Shown: positions 23,594-32,208 of the stretch, one piece after another
Position numbering within the stretch: position 1 is the first letter of the stretch
Layout: each line of letters starts with the position of its first letter
Origin: Paenibacillus sanguinis 2301083 = DSM 16941
GTDB taxonomy: Bacteria; Bacillota; Bacilli; Paenibacillales; Paenibacillaceae
Direction of reading: 5' to 3'
Assembly (NCBI RefSeq): GCF_000374825.1
Contig: NZ_KB895397.1
Location: forward strand, 1-46,071
Length of the DNA stretch: 46,071 nucleotides
The notes under the pieces: generated by a model
Told to the model about the DNA's origin: nothing
What the model saw: only the letters and a program-made list of their open reading frames with translations
Database searches by the model: none
Position numbers and translations under genes: made by a program

Positions 23594-23632
23594 ACAAAAA
23601 CCGCCTTCTTATTACTTAGAAGAAGACGGCTG
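23594..23632 (-). terminator. Terminator of the aldose epimerase gene
   Basis: On the minus strand, GCCGTCTTCTT pairs with AAGAAGGCGG and is followed by TTTTTG. Confidence 0.75.
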
Positions 23633-23652
23633 CTTGCATAGCTTCGTCGAAA

Positions 23653-24633
23653 TTAGGAAATAGGCGCGTCTGGATACAATATCTCCAGATGGATATTGAG
23701 TTCAAGCGATTGTCCGGGTTGTAGCTCAATCAACCCGGTTTCACTGGCAGGCAAATCAAGGTTAGGGGCATCTGGCAGCCAGGTATACGGTTCAATGCAG
23801 TAGAACTGGTCAGCTTCGCCCTTGGAATAAATGACCCAGAATTTAAAATGCTCAGGGTCGGCCGTGTAACGCAGCCCATAGCCATCATCACGGGTCAACA
23901 GCGCTTCTACAGGCTTATCGCCAATACGCAGCATGGTATCGCAGTTGGTTCCCTTCAGATTCATTCCCTGGTTCAAGGCATTCCAGGTTCCCAGTGGAAC
24001 CGTCTCACCGGTAGGGATATTCTCTTCGTCAGCGATGAATTGGTCTGTTACCGGCAATTTCAAGGTCCAGCGCCCGGGCTCGCCGTCAATCATGAACCAC
24101 GTGTGCAGCCCTAAGCCGAAGGGAGCAGGGTTTTCCCCTAGATGGCTAACCTTATAGGTTTGGTTCAACGATGAGCCCTGCAGTCGCAAGGTCATCTCCA
24201 GCTTAAGCGGCTCAGGATATTGTCGAATCCAGTCAGGATCGTCCGAAGTGACAAATTCGGTTGTAATCGTACAACCTTCTTCATCCTCTTCTATGTCGCT
24301 AACGCACCAGCTCTGTGTACGGTGCAAGCCATGAATGTGATTGTCATTGGCTGTGTTCTGATCGAATTGGTAATTCTGACCCGCATACGTGAATTGCCCT
24401 CTACGAATCCGTCCCGGAGGAGCCAGAAGCGGAATGCCGAAATGGTATGGCTTTTGTAAGTAAAAATCGAGTTCGCTTTCTTCCGGATGACGCAGTACAT
24501 CGCGTTGCTGGATATTATCCCATATACGAATGACGTTATTGCCAAGGCGGGGTAGCAGCGTGACTTCAAGTTCGCGGCTATGTAAGATATACGTGTCGTA
24601 ACCGTTCCATTGCCCTTTGGTCACCTTTTTCAT
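23653..24633 (-). CDS. Aldose 1-epimerase family protein
   Basis: A 326-residue beta-sandwich enzyme of the galactose mutarotase superfamily, interconverting alpha and beta anomers of hexoses or a related sugar phosphate. Sugar-site blocks are visible: GIPLLAPPGRIRRGQFTY, then HIHGLHRTQSW with the histidine region, GLGLHTWFMI, and the C-terminal YCIEPYTWLPDAPN with the catalytic glutamate. ATG follows AAAGGAGCAACGAT. There is no sugar operon nearby, so the substrate is open. Confidence 0.85.
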   Translation of the reverse strand: MKKVTKGQWNGYDTYILHSRELEVTLLPRLGNNVIRIWDNIQQRDVLRHPEESELDFYLQKPYHFGIPLLAPPGRIRRGQFTYAGQNYQFDQNTANDNHIHGLHRTQSWCVSDIEEDEEGCTITTEFVTSDDPDWIRQYPEPLKLEMTLRLQGSSLNQTYKVSHLGENPAPFGLGLHTWFMIDGEPGRWTLKLPVTDQFIADEENIPTGETVPLGTWNALNQGMNLKGTNCDTMLRIGDKPVEALLTRDDGYGLRYTADPEHFKFWVIYSKGEADQFYCIEPYTWLPDAPNLDLPASETGLIELQPGQSLELNIHLEILYPDAPIS

Positions 24634-24728
24634 ATCGTTGCTCCTTTTCCCACATAATAATCAGTTCTTTAAGAGGAACTTCAAGCTAGACTAATCATAA
24701 CACTTTTTCCGGTGGACGAAAAATGGAT

Positions 24729-24758
24729 TTGACATAGCGTGGCGGAGCCATTTATGAT
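24729..24758 (+). promoter_or_regulatory. Sigma-A promoter of the trpS leader
   Basis: Consensus TTGACA, an 18-bp spacer and TATGAT, just upstream of the T-box RNA. Confidence 0.65.
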
Positions 24759-24764
24759 GGTATC

Positions 24765-25088
24765 AATTAAGACGCAAGACATGCTAGTTCATTGAAGGCT
24801 ATAAACAATGCGATGATGAGGACAAGTAAGCGAAATAATCGTCCTGCAGAAAGCCGGTGGTTGATGCGAACCGGAGGAAGGTTTTTGCCGAATGGACCTC
24901 GGAGTGCCTGGTGGAACAGAAGGGTGATTCTCTTCTCAGTATATCCGGCCGCTTGATCCACGTTATGGATTTAAAGGTCGGAATGATTCCGAGCGGCTGA
25001 CTTCAGCTTGCTGCGTAAGGATTTTCTGGCGAATAAGGGTGGTACCACGGTCTCACGTCCCTTTGCGGACGTGGGGCCTTTTTGTATT
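24765..25088 (+). ncRNA. T-box leader (tryptophan specifier) for trpS
   Basis: A tRNA-sensing riboswitch. The T-box sequence AAGGGTGGTACCACG lies at 25035-25049. A terminator follows at about 25053-25086 (CACGTCC pairing with GGACGTG, then CCTTTTTG). Stem I features are present: AGAAAG and CCGGTGGTTGATGCGAA at the distal end, then GAATGGACCTCGGAG. There TGG at 24894-24896 sits as the specifier codon for tryptophan, matching the downstream synthetase. Uncharged tRNA-Trp should stabilise the antiterminator and switch trpS on. Confidence 0.92.
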
Positions 25089-25141
25089 CGCTTGGCGAGG
25101 CTCGAAGCCTTGACAATACATTAACTTAGGAGGATGTCATT

Positions 25142-26125
25142 ATGAAAACAGTTCTTTCCGGTATTCAACCCAGCGGAAAGCTGACGCTTGGCAATTACAT
25201 CGGAGCCATCAAAAACTTTGTAGCCCTGCAGCATGAATACAAATGCAACTTCATGGTGGTGGATCTTCATGCCATTACGGTTCCCCAAGATCCGGCCGCT
25301 TTGACAGAGCAATCCGAAGCTGTCGCAGCACTCTATATTGCCGCAGGGATTGACCCAAGCAAGGCGAATGTCTACCTGCAATCTCATGTCATGCAGCACG
25401 CTCAGCTCGGATGGCTGCTAACTACGCTCACTTCGATGGGCGAGCTGGAACGAATGACGCAGTTTAAAGACAAATCAGCAGGCAAGGATTCGGTAGGAGC
25501 CGGTTTGTTTGTGTATCCAGCCTTGATGGCGGCAGACATCTTGCTGTACAATGCCGATTTGGTGCCGGTGGGCGAGGATCAGAAGCAGCATCTGGAGTTA
25601 ACGCGGGATTTGGCCGGCCGCTTCAACCACCGGTTCGGGGATTATTTTACTTTGCCAGAGCCTTACATTCCAGAGGTTGGGGCTCGTATCATGTCCCTGG
25701 ATGATGCCGCTAACAAGATGAGTAAAAGTAACCCGAACCCGGGCAGCTATATCGCTCTGCTTGATACTCCGGATGAAATCCGCAAAAAGATTAGCCGGGC
25801 GACCACAGATTCGGGCCGCGAGGTGAAGTTCGATCCTGCGAACAAACCGGAGGTCAGCAACCTTATTACAATTTATAGCCAATGCGCCGGCCTGTCTATT
25901 GCAGAGGTGGAGCAGCGTTATGAGGGACAGATGTATGGTCCGTTCAAAAAGGATTTGGCCGAAGTGGTAGTCAGTGTGCTTGATCCGCTTCAACAGCGGT
26001 ATCGTGATATTCGCGAGTCCGGTGAACTGCGCAGCATCCTGCGCCAGGGGGCGGAAAGAGCAAGCGAGGTGGCGGATAAAACGTTAAAAGAGGTTCAACG
26101 TCTGATGGGATTTGTGGTTCTCTAA
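25142..26125 (+). CDS. trpS: Tryptophanyl-tRNA synthetase
   Basis: Charges tRNA-Trp with tryptophan. It is a class I enzyme of 327 residues, a normal size. The HIGH-equivalent motif is in PSGKLTLGNYIGA (about 11-23), GEDQKQHLELTRDLA lies in the middle, and the KMSKS loop is at 192-196 (NKMSKSNPNPGSY). ATG follows CTTAGGAGGATGTCATT. It is controlled by the T-box leader directly upstream. No tryptophan operon is adjacent. Confidence 0.97.
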   Translation: MKTVLSGIQPSGKLTLGNYIGAIKNFVALQHEYKCNFMVVDLHAITVPQDPAALTEQSEAVAALYIAAGIDPSKANVYLQSHVMQHAQLGWLLTTLTSMGELERMTQFKDKSAGKDSVGAGLFVYPALMAADILLYNADLVPVGEDQKQHLELTRDLAGRFNHRFGDYFTLPEPYIPEVGARIMSLDDAANKMSKSNPNPGSYIALLDTPDEIRKKISRATTDSGREVKFDPANKPEVSNLITIYSQCAGLSIAEVEQRYEGQMYGPFKKDLAEVVVSVLDPLQQRYRDIRESGELRSILRQGAERASEVADKTLKEVQRLMGFVVL

Positions 26126-26302
26126 CGTATAGTCACCGAATTGTCATAATCAGCGGGCGAGATTCCAAGGATTTTTAAACATTTACGTGTTTTGATGTGA
26201 TAAAGTTTATATCGAGAGGGTGGAATCGCTTAATTTTATTGCGAACTATTTGATATAGGCTAATCCCAACTTAATACGAAATGTAGGAGGATTGAATCGC
26301 GC

Positions 26303-27241
26303 GTGGACAAACCATTAAGTGTTCAGACTTCTGCGGAATCCGCTGCGTTGTCCGTTAAGCCTGCTCCTCCGGGAGAAACGGCGACCTGGAGAGATTTCGT
26401 CGCTTTGACGAAGCCGGGCATATTGCGCTCTAATCTGATCGCGGCCTTTGCTGGCTTCTGGCTGGCTTCCCGCTGGGAACTGGATTTTCTACAACTTATT
26501 GTCATGCTGGTCGGAACAGGACTGGTGGTGGCAGCATCATGCGTATTTAATAATTACTTCGACCGGGAAATGGATACCAAGATGGCTCGAACGAAGAACC
26601 GTGCTCTTCCCACAGGAAAGCTGGCACCCAAGACAGTATTATGGTACGCATTCATTTTGGGGACCGTGGGCCTTGCCGTATTATTTGCCTTCTCCGGGCC
26701 GCTTGCGGGCTTGTTTGGCATCATTGGCATGCTGGTGTACGTGGTCGTGTATACGCTTTGGCTCAAGAGAACGTCCACCTGGAGCACCTCGATCGGGGCC
26801 ATTTCAGGAGCTATGCCTCCTGTAATCGGGTATGTGACGGCATCGGGCCAGATTGACCTGGGGGCATGGATGCTGTTTGCTTTATTATTCTTATGGCAGC
26901 CGCCGCATTTCTGGGCGCTTGGTATTCGTCGTACGGAAGAATATCGGGCAGCAGGCTTCCCGTTGCTTCCTGTTGTCAAAGGAATTCCACGGACGAAGGC
27001 ACAGATGATCCCATATCTGGTATTGTTATTGCCTATTCCCGTATTACTCTACGCTTACAACTACACCGGAATTTGGTTCCTGATTATCGGAGAGCTGCTC
27101 TCCGTGCTGTGGCTGCTGCTGGCACTGCAGGGCTTCTGGGCCAAGGACAATGATGCCTGGGCCAGAAAGGTGTTTTTGTTCTCTGTAAACCATTTAACGA
27201 TATGTTTGATTGTGATGATTCTGGACACGGTCAGATTGTGA
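26303..27241 (+). CDS. ctaB: Protoheme IX farnesyltransferase (heme O synthase)
   Basis: An integral membrane UbiA-family prenyltransferase that adds farnesyl to heme B to give heme O, the precursor of heme A for terminal oxidases. The 312-residue product has about nine hydrophobic segments. The prenyl-diphosphate site is NNYFDREMDTKMARTKNRAL, and the second aspartate/histidine region is LFLWQPPHFWALGI with RTEEYRAAGFP. GTG start; TAGGAGG is 12 bases upstream, a long spacing. sco follows after 13 bp, so the two genes probably form one oxidase-maturation operon. ctaA and the oxidase genes are not in the window. Confidence 0.93.
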   Translation: MDKPLSVQTSAESAALSVKPAPPGETATWRDFVALTKPGILRSNLIAAFAGFWLASRWELDFLQLIVMLVGTGLVVAASCVFNNYFDREMDTKMARTKNRALPTGKLAPKTVLWYAFILGTVGLAVLFAFSGPLAGLFGIIGMLVYVVVYTLWLKRTSTWSTSIGAISGAMPPVIGYVTASGQIDLGAWMLFALLFLWQPPHFWALGIRRTEEYRAAGFPLLPVVKGIPRTKAQMIPYLVLLLPIPVLLYAYNYTGIWFLIIGELLSVLWLLLALQGFWAKDNDAWARKVFLFSVNHLTICLIVMILDTVRL

Positions 27242-27254
27242 TGGGGGTTATGGG

Positions 27255-27854
27255 ATGGCGGTTCTGGGGAAATACAAATGGAGTTGGATTTTGCTGGCGA
27301 TTTGTGCCGTGTTGGCCGGCTACCTGCTATGGGATGCGTATGGCAAACCCAAGCTGCCAGTCATTCGGCCAGTCGCCGATTTCAGCATGGAGAACGTGGA
27401 TGGCAGCACAGTAACGCTGGAGGATACTAACGGCAAGGTGCGGCTGTTTTATTTCTTCTTCTCCAATTGTCCGGATGTCTGTCCGATTACTACCTTTAGG
27501 CTCAGTCAGGTTCAAGATATATTGAAGGAAAAGAATTTGTTTGGTCAGGATGCTTCTATTGTTTCGGTCACCTTTGACCCGGAGCGGGATACGCTGGACA
27601 GCTTGAAGGCTTTTGGCGATAAGTTCAAGGCGGATTACAGCGGCTGGTATTTCCTGCGGGGAGATCAGCAGCAAACGATCGATCTGGCTATGGATTCATT
27701 CAAAATACTGATTGATCAGGATCAGGAAGGCAATTTCGTGCACATGGACCTTATCGGGCTGGTTGATCGGGAAGGGCAGCTTCGTGAAATATACCGGCCA
27801 GAAGCAACGCCGCAGGAGATTGCCGACGGGGTTGCGGGATTGGTGCGAGAATAA
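27255..27854 (+). CDS. SCO1/SenC-family copper chaperone
   Basis: A membrane-anchored thioredoxin-fold protein that delivers copper to the CuA site of cytochrome c oxidase. The 199-residue product has an N-terminal anchor (residues about 9-27). The copper-binding CPDVCP lies in FFFSNCPDVCPITT, and the third ligand histidine is in FVHMDLIGLVDREG. SVTFDPERDT is a further family block. ATG follows GGGGGTTATGGG. It is 13 bp after ctaB, in line with a shared role in oxidase assembly. Confidence 0.92.
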   Translation: MAVLGKYKWSWILLAICAVLAGYLLWDAYGKPKLPVIRPVADFSMENVDGSTVTLEDTNGKVRLFYFFFSNCPDVCPITTFRLSQVQDILKEKNLFGQDASIVSVTFDPERDTLDSLKAFGDKFKADYSGWYFLRGDQQQTIDLAMDSFKILIDQDQEGNFVHMDLIGLVDREGQLREIYRPEATPQEIADGVAGLVRE

Positions 27855-27879
27855 ACGAATAGCGGGACAACTGACCTGC

Positions 27880-28224
27880 CTAGAAGGCCGGCGGAGGGTA
27901 TAGAATATACTCCTCCAGCCCGGCCTTTTCCAGTTGGGCGATAATATATTCCTCCGGCGTTCCTTCCACTCCGGCGTAACCTCGGCGGGTATAGATTTGC
28001 TCGGCCTCGGGGAAGGCATCGCGGAGCACCCCGCGAATGCGTTTGCCGGAGGGATCGTTATCAAGAAACAGATAGACCTCATCACCGGCCACCTGTTTGC
28101 GAAGCTTGTCCAGCTTCTCACTGTTCAGGGTGCCAAAGGTGCAGTGAATGCGGACATCCTCAGTTAACAAGCGACGCAGCTTGCTGCGGTCGTTTTTCCC
28201 TTCTACAATAATGCTGATATTCAA
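27880..28224 (-). CDS. Small Toprim-domain protein
   Basis: A 114-residue stand-alone Toprim fold, as in DnaG primase, RNase M5 and topoisomerases. The catalytic glutamate is in IIVEGKNDRSKL, the DxD in FLDNDPSGKRIR, and a conserved GVEGTPEEYI follows. It is related to small Toprim proteins of unknown role in Bacilli; RNase M5 is longer. TTG start with GAGGTGAA upstream. The last codons lie inside a hairpin that also serves sco. Confidence 0.75.
   Translation of the reverse strand: MNISIIVEGKNDRSKLRRLLTEDVRIHCTFGTLNSEKLDKLRKQVAGDEVYLFLDNDPSGKRIRGVLRDAFPEAEQIYTRRGYAGVEGTPEEYIIAQLEKAGLEEYILYPPPAF
27884..27927 (+). terminator. Long hairpin, sco terminator inside the 3' end of the Toprim gene
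   Basis: AAGGCCGG pairs with CCGGCCTT. An inner GGAGGGTATA pairs with TATACTCCTCC around GAA. TTTT follows on the plus strand. Confidence 0.65.
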
Positions 28225-28385
28225 GCTTGATTCACCTCGAAATATTCAGGCTGGAGTCATACGGCTATGCCCTTAGTTTATACCGTGATCAGGCGGCGAT
28301 GCAAAGTCTGAAGTGGCTGCTTTGTTGTGGGGGATATTGTTGCTCGTATTTCAACTGTAGTGTTTATTATGCATACTGTATTGAC

Positions 28386-28418
28386 AAAAAGCGCTGCTTG
28401 TTGCAGGAGTGCTTTTTT
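28386..28418 (+). terminator. Orphan terminator-like hairpin
   Basis: AAAAAGC and CT pair with AG and GCTTTTTT. No gene ends here on the plus strand, and 28225-28385 holds no convincing ORF. It may end a small RNA or protect the nrd region from read-through. Confidence 0.5.
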
Positions 28419-28470
28419 GATAGGTACAGAAAACTATTTCAAATTTAAAGAAAAATTTTTAAAAAAATAA

Positions 28471-28541
28471 TTATCAACAAGCTTATGCCGCAATAGAGGC
28501 TTGTCTGATGCGAGATTGGGCAATTTTCCACATTATCCACA
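28471..28541 (+). promoter_or_regulatory. Cluster of DnaA-box-like 9-mers upstream of nrd
   Basis: TTATCCACA at 28533-28541 is a perfect DnaA box. TTTTCCACA directly abuts it at 28524-28532, and TTATCAACA lies at 28471-28479. The two abutting boxes sit between perfect 8-bp inverted arms, GGCTTGTC (28498-28505) and GACAAGCC (28547-28554). Confidence 0.5.
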
Positions 28542-28575
28542 AGAGGGACAAGCCCCATTTAGGTGTTTTACAGGA

Positions 28576-28629
28576 TTGACAATACTATATATAGGTATTA
28601 AATTAATTAAATACAACAATATGTTGTTT
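28576..28629 (+). promoter_or_regulatory. nrd promoter with two NrdR boxes
   Basis: TTGACA (28576-28581) is the -35; the -10 is TTAAAT or TAAATT near 28598-28604. NrdR box 1, ATACTATATATAGGTA (28582-28597), fills the spacer. Box 2, CAACAATATGTTGTTT (about 28614-28629), lies downstream. Core centres are 32 bp apart, three helical turns, as NrdR requires. Confidence 0.75.
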
Positions 28630-28694
28630 CTAGCGGGTTTATATCGTCAGATATGGGTTATAGAAGAGATGATAGGAAAAGTGAGGGAGTAACG

Positions 28695-29054
28695 ATGCTG
28701 ATTGCGTACGATTCCAAGACGGGCAATGTAAAGCGGTTCATTCAGAAGCTCGATTGTCCTGCGGTGCAGATCAATGAGGGCATGACGCTGGAAGAGCCGT
28801 TTGTGCTGATTACATATACAACCGGATTTGGACAGGTACCGGCAAAGGTGTCGGCTTTTCTGGAGAATAATTACAAACGTCTGCTTGGCGTAGCTGCCAG
28901 CGGCAACCGCAATTGGGGCGAGAAGTTCGCGAAAAGCGCGGACTTGATCGCGGAGCGCTATCAGGTGCCGATCGTGGCCAAATTTGAACTCTCCGGAACC
29001 AGACGGGATGCGGAAAATTTCATGCAGGAGGTGAGCCGGGTTGCGGCATATTGA
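28695..29054 (+). CDS. nrdI: NrdI flavodoxin for class Ib ribonucleotide reductase
   Basis: A flavodoxin-like protein that supplies the oxidant used to assemble the dimanganese-tyrosyl radical cofactor of NrdF. The 119-residue product has the FMN phosphate loop AYDSKTGNVKRFI near the start, the TYTTGFGQVP loop and ASGNRNWGEKFAKS, all NrdI marks. ATG at 28695 follows GAGGGAG; the frame upstream to 28653 lacks a ribosome binding site. It overlaps nrdE by 14 bases. Regulation by NrdR is inferred from the boxes upstream. Confidence 0.93.
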   Translation: MLIAYDSKTGNVKRFIQKLDCPAVQINEGMTLEEPFVLITYTTGFGQVPAKVSAFLENNYKRLLGVAASGNRNWGEKFAKSADLIAERYQVPIVAKFELSGTRRDAENFMQEVSRVAAY

Positions 29055-31125
29055 ACTTAACAACTTATTGATGCAACGAGACGCAGACGGGTTCTTCCAG
29101 TTGGATAAGGACCGGGAAGCTGTCTCTGAATTTATGGAGGAAGTAGCGCGTAAGAGCATGACCTTCCTCAATGCCACCGACAAGGTGCGTTATATGATTG
29201 ATAACGATTATTATGAGAATGTGTTTGACCAATATACGGCTGAAGAAGTCGAGCATGTATATAATATCACCCATAGCTACAACTTTGAGTTTCCTTCTTA
29301 TATGGCAGCATCCAAGTTTTATAATGATTACGCTCTGAAAACAAATGACAAATCGATGTTTCTGGAGCATTATCCGGACCGGGTAGCCATCGTGGCACTT
29401 CATCTGGGACGAGGGAATGCAGATACAGCGAGCCTGCTGGCGCGTTCTATGATGGAGCAGCGTCTTCAACCGGCCACCCCGACGTTCCTGAACGCAGGTA
29501 AAAGCCGCCGTGGCGAAATGGTCTCCTGCTTCCTGCTGGAGATGGATGATTCATTAAATTCCATTAACTATGTGCTGAATACATGCATGCAATTGTCCAA
29601 AATTGGCGGCGGTGTAGCGGTAAATCTGTCGAAGCTGCGTGGACGCAGCGAGGCTATCAAAGGCGTTGAAGGGGCCGCCAAGGGCATAATGCCAGTATTG
29701 AAGCTGATGGAGGATGCCTTCTCCTATGCGGATCAAATGGGGCAACGCAAGGGCTCTGGTGCTGGCTATTACAATATCTTCGGCTGGGACGTTGCCGAAT
29801 TCCTGGACAGCAAAAAAATTAATGCCGATGAGCGGATTCGTCTCAAAACGCTGTCGATTGGTCTAATCGTGCCCAACCGTTTTTACGAATTAGCCAAGGA
29901 TAACGAGCCGCTTTATGTATTTGGCCCTTATAGTGTATATAAAGCTTATGGTACGCATCTGGACGATATGGATCTGGATGTAATGTATGACAAGCTGCTT
30001 GCCGATGACCGGGTTAAGAAAAGAAAGCTGATGAGTGCACGCGATATGCTGACCAAGATTGCGATGACACAGCTTGAGTCCGGTTATCCTTATATTATGA
30101 ACAAGAGTAATGCGAACAACCAGCATGCCTTGAAACGGATAGGCCAGGTGAAGATGTCCAATCTGTGCACAGAGATCTTCCAGCTGCAAGAGACTTCGGA
30201 GATTCTCGACTACGGTCAGCAGGACGTAATTCGCCGCGATATTAGCTGCAACCTGGCATCCTTGAATATTGTGAACGTCATGGAACGGAAGAAAATTCGC
30301 GAGTCTGTGCATGAGGGCATGGTTGCTCTGACGGCAGTCAGTGATATGACGAGTGTGTCCAACGCTCCAGGCGTAGCCAAGGCGAACCGGGAAATGCATT
30401 CCGTAGGGCTTGGTGTCATGAACCTGCATGGCTTCCTGGCGAAGAACAAGATTCCTTATGAAAGTGAAACTGCCCGGGATTTTGCCCGCACCTTCTTCAT
30501 GATGATGAACTATTACTCGCTGGAAAAAAGCATGGAGATTGCCACGCAGACCGGAGAAATCTTCGCAGGCTTCGAGGAATCGGATTATGCGACAGGTGAA
30601 TATTTCGACCGTTATCTGAATACGGACTATCGTCCACTCACCGAGCGGGCAGCCGGACTGTTCGCCGGCATGGATATTCCGTCGCCGCAGGATTGGGCGA
30701 AGCTGAAAGAGAATGTGATGAAGCATGGATTATACCATGCCTATCGTTTGGCCATTGCGCCAACAGCCAGCATCTCCTACATTCAAAATGCTACATCCAG
30801 CGTGATGCCTGTGGTAGAGCAAATTGAAACCCGGACGTACGCTAACTCGACAACTTATTATCCGATGCCGTACCTGAGTGCAGAGAATATTTTCTTCTAT
30901 AAATCGGCTTACCAAATGGATCAGTTCAAGGTTATTGACCTGATTGCGGAAATTGCTCCGCATATCGACCAAGGGATTTCGACGATTCTGCATGTCAACA
31001 GCAATGTGACGACCCGCCAATTGGCTCGTTACTATCTGTATGCGGCGCACAAGGGGCTCAAGTCGTTGTACTACACCCGGACAAAGAAGCTGTCCGTAGA
31101 GGAATGCCTGACCTGCTCGGTGTAA
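29041..31125 (+). CDS. nrdE: Class Ib ribonucleoside-diphosphate reductase, alpha subunit
   Basis: The catalytic subunit that reduces ribonucleoside diphosphates to deoxy forms for DNA synthesis. The 694-residue product lacks an N-terminal ATP-cone, typical of NrdE. The redox cysteine is in RRGEMVSCFLLEMDDS, the radical-site N-x-C-x-E in MSNLCTEIF, the second redox cysteine in RDISCNLASLN, and the C-terminal redox pair in CLTC. TTG start inside nrdI, with AGGAGG 8 bases upstream. Middle gene of nrdI-nrdE-nrdF. No nrdH redoxin is present. Confidence 0.96.
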   Translation: MRHIELNNLLMQRDADGFFQLDKDREAVSEFMEEVARKSMTFLNATDKVRYMIDNDYYENVFDQYTAEEVEHVYNITHSYNFEFPSYMAASKFYNDYALKTNDKSMFLEHYPDRVAIVALHLGRGNADTASLLARSMMEQRLQPATPTFLNAGKSRRGEMVSCFLLEMDDSLNSINYVLNTCMQLSKIGGGVAVNLSKLRGRSEAIKGVEGAAKGIMPVLKLMEDAFSYADQMGQRKGSGAGYYNIFGWDVAEFLDSKKINADERIRLKTLSIGLIVPNRFYELAKDNEPLYVFGPYSVYKAYGTHLDDMDLDVMYDKLLADDRVKKRKLMSARDMLTKIAMTQLESGYPYIMNKSNANNQHALKRIGQVKMSNLCTEIFQLQETSEILDYGQQDVIRRDISCNLASLNIVNVMERKKIRESVHEGMVALTAVSDMTSVSNAPGVAKANREMHSVGLGVMNLHGFLAKNKIPYESETARDFARTFFMMMNYYSLEKSMEIATQTGEIFAGFEESDYATGEYFDRYLNTDYRPLTERAAGLFAGMDIPSPQDWAKLKENVMKHGLYHAYRLAIAPTASISYIQNATSSVMPVVEQIETRTYANSTTYYPMPYLSAENIFFYKSAYQMDQFKVIDLIAEIAPHIDQGISTILHVNSNVTTRQLARYYLYAAHKGLKSLYYTRTKKLSVEECLTCSV

Positions 31126-31173
31126 TCATGCGCACGATATAATAAAAGACTTGAAAGGGATGAATGAACGGAG

Positions 31174-32133
31174 ATGAGTGCGATACAAGCGGTCAACTGG
31201 AATCGTCCCGACGATGATTTCACGATGATGTTCTGGAATCAGAATATTATGCAATTCTGGACGGATGATGAAATTCCTTTGTCGGATGACAAGATGTCTT
31301 GGATGACCTTGAGCCCTGATGAGAAGGACGCTTATATGAAAGTGCTCGGCGGCTTGACTCTGCTTGACACGATTCAAGGCGGTGTAGGCATGCCGCAAAT
31401 TATGGAGCATGTGGACGGGCTGCAGCGCAAGGCGGTGCTCGGGTTCATGGGTATGATGGAGCAAATCCATGCCAAATCCTACAGCAGTATCTTTACAACG
31501 CTGGCTTCAAATGAAGAGATCGACGAGATCTTCCGCTGGGTAGAGCAGAATCCATTGCTGCAAACGAAGGCAGAGACCATTCGCCAATACTACACCAACA
31601 TCAAATCTCCGCGCGAGCTTTATCTGGCTATGGCGGCCTCCGTATTGCTGGAAAGCTATCTGTTCTACAGCGGCTTCTTCTACCCGCTTTATCTGGCGGG
31701 ACAGGGCAAGATGACGTGTAGCGGGGAGATTATCGACCTGATCCTGCGCGATGAAAGCATCCACGGCGTTTACGTTGGCGTGCTGGCGCAGGAGGTCTTT
31801 GCGCAAATGGACGAGGACGAGCAAAAGGATGTCCAGGAAACACTGGAAGGGCTGCTGCATTACTTGCATGCCAACGAAGAGCGTTATACCGAGCAAATCT
31901 ATGCCAAGATCGGACTAGTTGATGAAGTGAAGGCGTTCCTTCGTTACAATGCCAACAAGGCATTCATGAACCTTGGTCTGGAGCCTCCGTTTGAGGATGA
32001 GGAGATTAATCCGATTGTTCTCAACGGAATCCGTACCGAGACCAAGCAGCATGACTTCTTCTCGAAGAAGGGGAATGGATATGTCAAGGCGCTGAACGTA
32101 GAGCCATTGACTGACGAAGATTTCAATTTCTAA
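31174..32133 (+). CDS. nrdF: Class Ib ribonucleoside-diphosphate reductase, beta subunit
   Basis: A ferritin-like subunit that houses the metal-tyrosyl radical. The 319-residue product has the metal ligands in LLDTIQGG, MEQIHAKSYS, LLESYLFYSGF and RDESIHGVY. The radical tyrosine is Tyr103 in HAKSYSSIF. The C-terminal tail (NVEPLTDEDFNF) is the usual peptide that docks on NrdE. ATG follows AACGGAG, 48 bp after nrdE. The operon's manganese-type cofactor fits with the mnt transport operon found 8 kb away, though no direct link is shown. Confidence 0.96.
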   Translation: MSAIQAVNWNRPDDDFTMMFWNQNIMQFWTDDEIPLSDDKMSWMTLSPDEKDAYMKVLGGLTLLDTIQGGVGMPQIMEHVDGLQRKAVLGFMGMMEQIHAKSYSSIFTTLASNEEIDEIFRWVEQNPLLQTKAETIRQYYTNIKSPRELYLAMAASVLLESYLFYSGFFYPLYLAGQGKMTCSGEIIDLILRDESIHGVYVGVLAQEVFAQMDEDEQKDVQETLEGLLHYLHANEERYTEQIYAKIGLVDEVKAFLRYNANKAFMNLGLEPPFEDEEINPIVLNGIRTETKQHDFFSKKGNGYVKALNVEPLTDEDFNF

Positions 32134-32150
32134 AACTAGAAGTTAACATA

Positions 32151-32197
32151 AAACAGGGTACGCTCGCATATCACGAGCGTACCCTGTTTCTCTTTTT
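32151..32197. terminator. Terminator after nrdF, probably bidirectional
   Basis: A perfect 16-bp stem, AAACAGGGTACGCTCG with CGAGCGTACCCTGTTT, with a T-rich tail. It also lies just past the serine hydrolase stop on the other strand. Confidence 0.9.
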
Positions 32198-32208
32198 GAC
32201 AATGGAGG

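Noticed and set aside
28471..28541. DnaA boxes as a replication origin
   Set aside because: Only one perfect box and two near-boxes, and no dnaA, dnaN or unwinding element nearby. Gene regulation is the simpler reading.
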